From the NCBI RefSeq assembly GCF_900114785.1, contig NZ_FOUG01000015.1:62001-126000 (forward strand): 64,000 nucleotides of DNA, in the 5' to 3' direction. The notes below the pieces were generated by a model that was given only the letters and a program-made list of their open reading frames with translations, ran no database searches and was not told where the DNA came from. Below, piece after piece: positions 62,122 through 64,000 of this stretch (position 1 is its first letter; each line of letters starts with the position of its first letter). The DNA is from Variovorax sp. OV329. GTDB lineage: Bacteria > Pseudomonadota > Gammaproteobacteria > Burkholderiales > Burkholderiaceae_C. The position numbers and the translations under genes are program-made.

Positions 62122-62139
62122 GGATGCCATTCCTGCGCT

Positions 62140-63309
62140 TCAGCTTTGCGAGGCCAGACGCGAAGGCGCGTCCAGGTTCGCCACCACCTCGCCGAAGGGG
62201 CCGGTCTGCGTCTGGCCGCCCAGCTTCGCCTTCACCTTGCGCGACAGCAGCGGGAACACCAGCTCCGCGAAGCGGTAGGCCTCCTCCAGGTGCGGGTAGC
62301 CCGAGAAGATGAAGCGGTCGATGCCCAGCGCGGCGTATTCCTCGATGCGCGCTGCCACCGTCTTCGCATCGCCCACCAGCGCGGTGCCGGCACCGCCGCG
62401 CACCAGGCCGACGCCGGCCCACAGGTTGGGGCTGATCTCCAGGTCGGCGCGGCTTCGCTTGCTGCCGCCTTGATGCAGGGCCGCCATGCGGCGCTGGCCT
62501 TCGGAATCCATGCGCGCGAAAGCAGCCTGCGCACGGGCCACGGTGGCGTCGTCCACGCGGCTGATCAGTTCGTCGGCCGCGCGCCATGCGGCTTCTTCCG
62601 TCTCGCGGACGATCACGTGCAGGCGAATGCCGAAGCTCAGCTTGCGGCCGTGCTTCGCGGCGCGCTCGCGCACGTCGGCCAGCTTGCGCGCCACGTCCAG
62701 GGGCGGTTCGCCCCAGGTCAGGTAGGCATCGACCTGCTCGGCCGCCAGGTCGTGCGCCGCCGCGGACGAACCGCCGAACCACACCGGCGGATGGGGCTGC
62801 TGCACGCTGGGAAACAGAAGCCGCGCGCCCTTCACGCTCAGGTGCTTGCCCTCGAAGTCGTAGGTCTCGCTGCCGTGGCTGCGCGTGATGATCTCGCGCC
62901 AGATGCGGATGAACTCGGCCGACTGCTCGTAGCGCGCCGCATGGTCGAGATACACGCCGTCGCCCTCCAGCTCGGCCTGGTCGCCGCCGGTGACCAGGTT
63001 CACCAGCAGCCGCCCGCCCGAGAGCCGGTCGAAGGTCGCGGCCATGCGCGCCGCCAGGCTGGGCTGGTGCAAGCCGGGCCGCACCGCGACCAGGAACTTC
63101 AGCTGCCGCGTGGCGCCGATCAGGCTGGAAGCAATGACCCACGGGTCCTCGCAGGAGCGGCCCGTGGGAATGAGCACGCCCTCGTATCCCAGGCTGTCGG
63201 CGGCGCCGGCGACCTGTCGCAGGTAGTCGAGGTCCACCTGGCGCGCGCCCTCGGCGCTGCCCAGGTAGCGGCTGTCGCCGTGGGTCGGAAGAAACCAGAA
63301 GATCTGCAT
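62140..63309 (-). CDS. ssuD: FMNH2-dependent alkanesulfonate monooxygenase SsuD
   Basis: Releases sulfite from alkanesulfonates using reduced flavin supplied by a separate reductase; 389 residues. The family start [18 protein letters not shown], the flavin/substrate region [20 protein letters not shown] and the loop [14 protein letters not shown] are intact. So are the arginine-containing lid ([20 protein letters not shown]) and [20 protein letters not shown] near the end. The adjacent gene order ssuA-(small ORF)-ssuD-ssuC-ssuB is standard apart from the small ORF. The FMN reductase at 58582-59133 is a candidate partner. Confidence 0.96.
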   Translation of the reverse strand: MQIFWFLPTHGDSRYLGSAEGARQVDLDYLRQVAGAADSLGYEGVLIPTGRSCEDPWVIASSLIGATRQLKFLVAVRPGLHQPSLAARMAATFDRLSGGRLLVNLVTGGDQAELEGDGVYLDHAARYEQSAEFIRIWREIITRSHGSETYDFEGKHLSVKGARLLFPSVQQPHPPVWFGGSSAAAHDLAAEQVDAYLTWGEPPLDVARKLADVRERAAKHGRKLSFGIRLHVIVRETEEAAWRAADELISRVDDATVARAQAAFARMDSEGQRRMAALHQGGSKRSRADLEISPNLWAGVGLVRGGAGTALVGDAKTVAARIEEYAALGIDRFIFSGYPHLEEAYRFAELVFPLLSRKVKAKLGGQTQTGPFGEVVANLDAPSRLASQS

Positions 63310-63333
63310 GGGTTGGTGTCTCGATGGGTGATT

Positions 63334-63450
63334 TCAGACGGCGAAGAGAAGCAGGGCCGGCGCGCGGAAGGGCCGTGTCGGCAGGCCCCAGGCGCAGGCG
63401 GTGACGCGCACCACCTGGGCGATGCGCCGGCGCAGGTCGTCGCTTGGCAT
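63334..63450 (-). CDS. Small ORF between ssuA and ssuD (38 residues)
   Basis: ATG 63450 is preceded by AAGGAGG at 5 nt, a near-perfect ribosome-binding site just 14 nt after the ssuA stop. The product begins [16 protein letters not shown], a basic amphipathic start, and ends [13 protein letters not shown]. The strong initiation signal and its place between two structural genes support translation. Function is unknown; it may only couple ssuA and ssuD translation. Confidence 0.55.
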   Translation of the reverse strand: MPSDDLRRRIAQVVRVTACAWGLPTRPFRAPALLLFAV

Positions 63451-63464
63451 CCCGGCCTCCTTCT

Positions 63465-64000
63465 TCAAGCGATGCCGGACGCCGCGGCCTCGAGCACGTT
63501 GATCTTTTTCGGGATCAGCTTGAGCGCGAGGAAGGTGTCGGCGATCACCTGCTGCTCGGCCAGGATGGCCTTGGTGATCGGGCCCACGCCGAAGGCGGTG
63601 CGCCCGATGCTCGCCTCGCCCACCGAGCGCGGCAGGCCCCACAGCTGCGCCAGCTCGGTCCCCAGTGCGTTGGGGTTGGCCGCGCCCCAGACGTCGATCT
63701 GGTTGATCTCCTCGATCAGCACCTTGATCACATCCTGGTTCTTCTCGGCGTAGTTCAGCGACGAGAAGTAGTAAGCCCGGTTGTTCACCACGCCCGTGGC
63801 ATCGGCCAGCCGGAACGCTTCCAGCGCCTGCTCGGCGGCGGCGCTGAAGGGGTCCCAGATCACCCAGGCATCGACCGCGTTCTTCTCGAAGGCGGCACGC
63901 GCATCGGCCGGCGGCAGGAAGACGACGTTGACGTCGCCATAGCCCAGGCCGTGCTTCTCCAGTAGCTTCACGAGGAAGTAGTGGACGTTGCTGCCCTTGT
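63465..64000 (-). CDS. ssuA: Aliphatic sulfonate-binding protein SsuA (N-terminus outside window)
   Basis: C-terminal 178 codons of the periplasmic sulfonate receptor; the frame stays open to the right edge. Visible family features are [19 protein letters not shown], a segment typical of the hinge region, [20 protein letters not shown] with [10 protein letters not shown] (ligand-facing tryptophans) and [20 protein letters not shown] near the end. An in-frame ATG at 63971 is internal, not a start. It is the first visible gene of the ssu operon. Confidence 0.92.
   Translation of the reverse strand, partial: KGSNVHYFLVKLLEKHGLGYGDVNVVFLPPADARAAFEKNAVDAWVIWDPFSAAAEQALEAFRLADATGVVNNRAYYFSSLNYAEKNQDVIKVLIEEINQIDVWGAANPNALGTELAQLWGLPRSVGEASIGRTAFGVGPITKAILAEQQVIADTFLALKLIPKKINVLEAAASGIA

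Noticed and set aside
60464-63142. 892-codon minus-strand frame covering the ssu genes
   Set aside because: Only the terminal SsuB part is real; the rest is ssuC and ssuD in the wrong frame.
63465-63971. Start of ssuA at ATG 63971
   Set aside because: The frame continues without a stop to the window edge, with family residues upstream of this Met.

Overview
This 64 kb window is high-GC chromosomal DNA of a betaproteobacterium, most likely a Comamonadaceae member (Variovorax/Acidovorax-like). The basis is the protein style, the gene orders smc-zipA-ligA and map-glnD, and the abundance of ABC and MFS uptake systems. I see no rRNA, tRNA, CRISPR array, prophage, integrase or insertion sequence. 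Almost every base is explained by about 55 genes, many joined by 1 to 4 nt stop/start overlaps.

Layout. 1-5190: branched-chain amino-acid type ABC transporter (livM partial, livH, livK-like binding protein) and an AMP-forming acyl-CoA ligase. 5333-8322: exported type-B carboxylesterase divergent from an AraC regulator. 8401-12019: selO-msrB-yciB-bolA and a periplasmic parvulin. 12085-20805: extradiol dioxygenase and purL facing map-glnD. 20852-26981: oxalate/formate-type MFS carrier, a 47-residue small protein with its own promoter and terminator, an unknown protein, and a quinate/shikimate-type pair (MHS transporter plus QuiC-like 3-dehydroshikimate dehydratase/HPPD fusion). 27162-39218: one long minus-strand run of nine genes, HAD lipoprotein - arylsulfatase - fused MFS/spermidine-synthase-like protein - MoxR - DUF58 - DUF4381 - BatA - BatB/C - BatD. 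39445-47724: DoxX, peptide deformylase, a small lipoprotein, then smc-zipA-ligA. 47934-64000: methyltransferase, ParA-like ATPase, and a sulfur-acquisition region (hydrolase-sbp-cysT-cysW-cysA-dsbB; epsC; mop-like TOBE protein; ssuB-ssuC-ssuD-ssuA), interrupted by a phospholipase D lipoprotein, a Crp/Fnr regulator, a divergent LysR/azoR pair and an FMN reductase.

Three observations stand out. First, six unrelated genes (selO, map, quiC, def, an ICMT-like methyltransferase and the PLD gene) each have a -10-like hexamer ending exactly 6 nt before the ATG and no Shine-Dalgarno, which predicts leaderless mRNAs. Second, between smc and zipA a tandem duplication makes two related micro-ORFs (22 and 18 codons) that link smc to zipA through three consecutive ATGA overlaps, a possible translational relay. 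Third, the MoxR/VWA (Bat) cassette is translationally joined to a spermidine-synthase-like membrane fusion and sits behind a sulfatase and a HAD phosphatase in one apparent transcription unit, which suggests a client or function for this poorly understood chaperone system.

All function names come from reading motifs and gene context. No database search was run. Start sites were chosen by ribosome-binding sites, overlaps or signal peptides.
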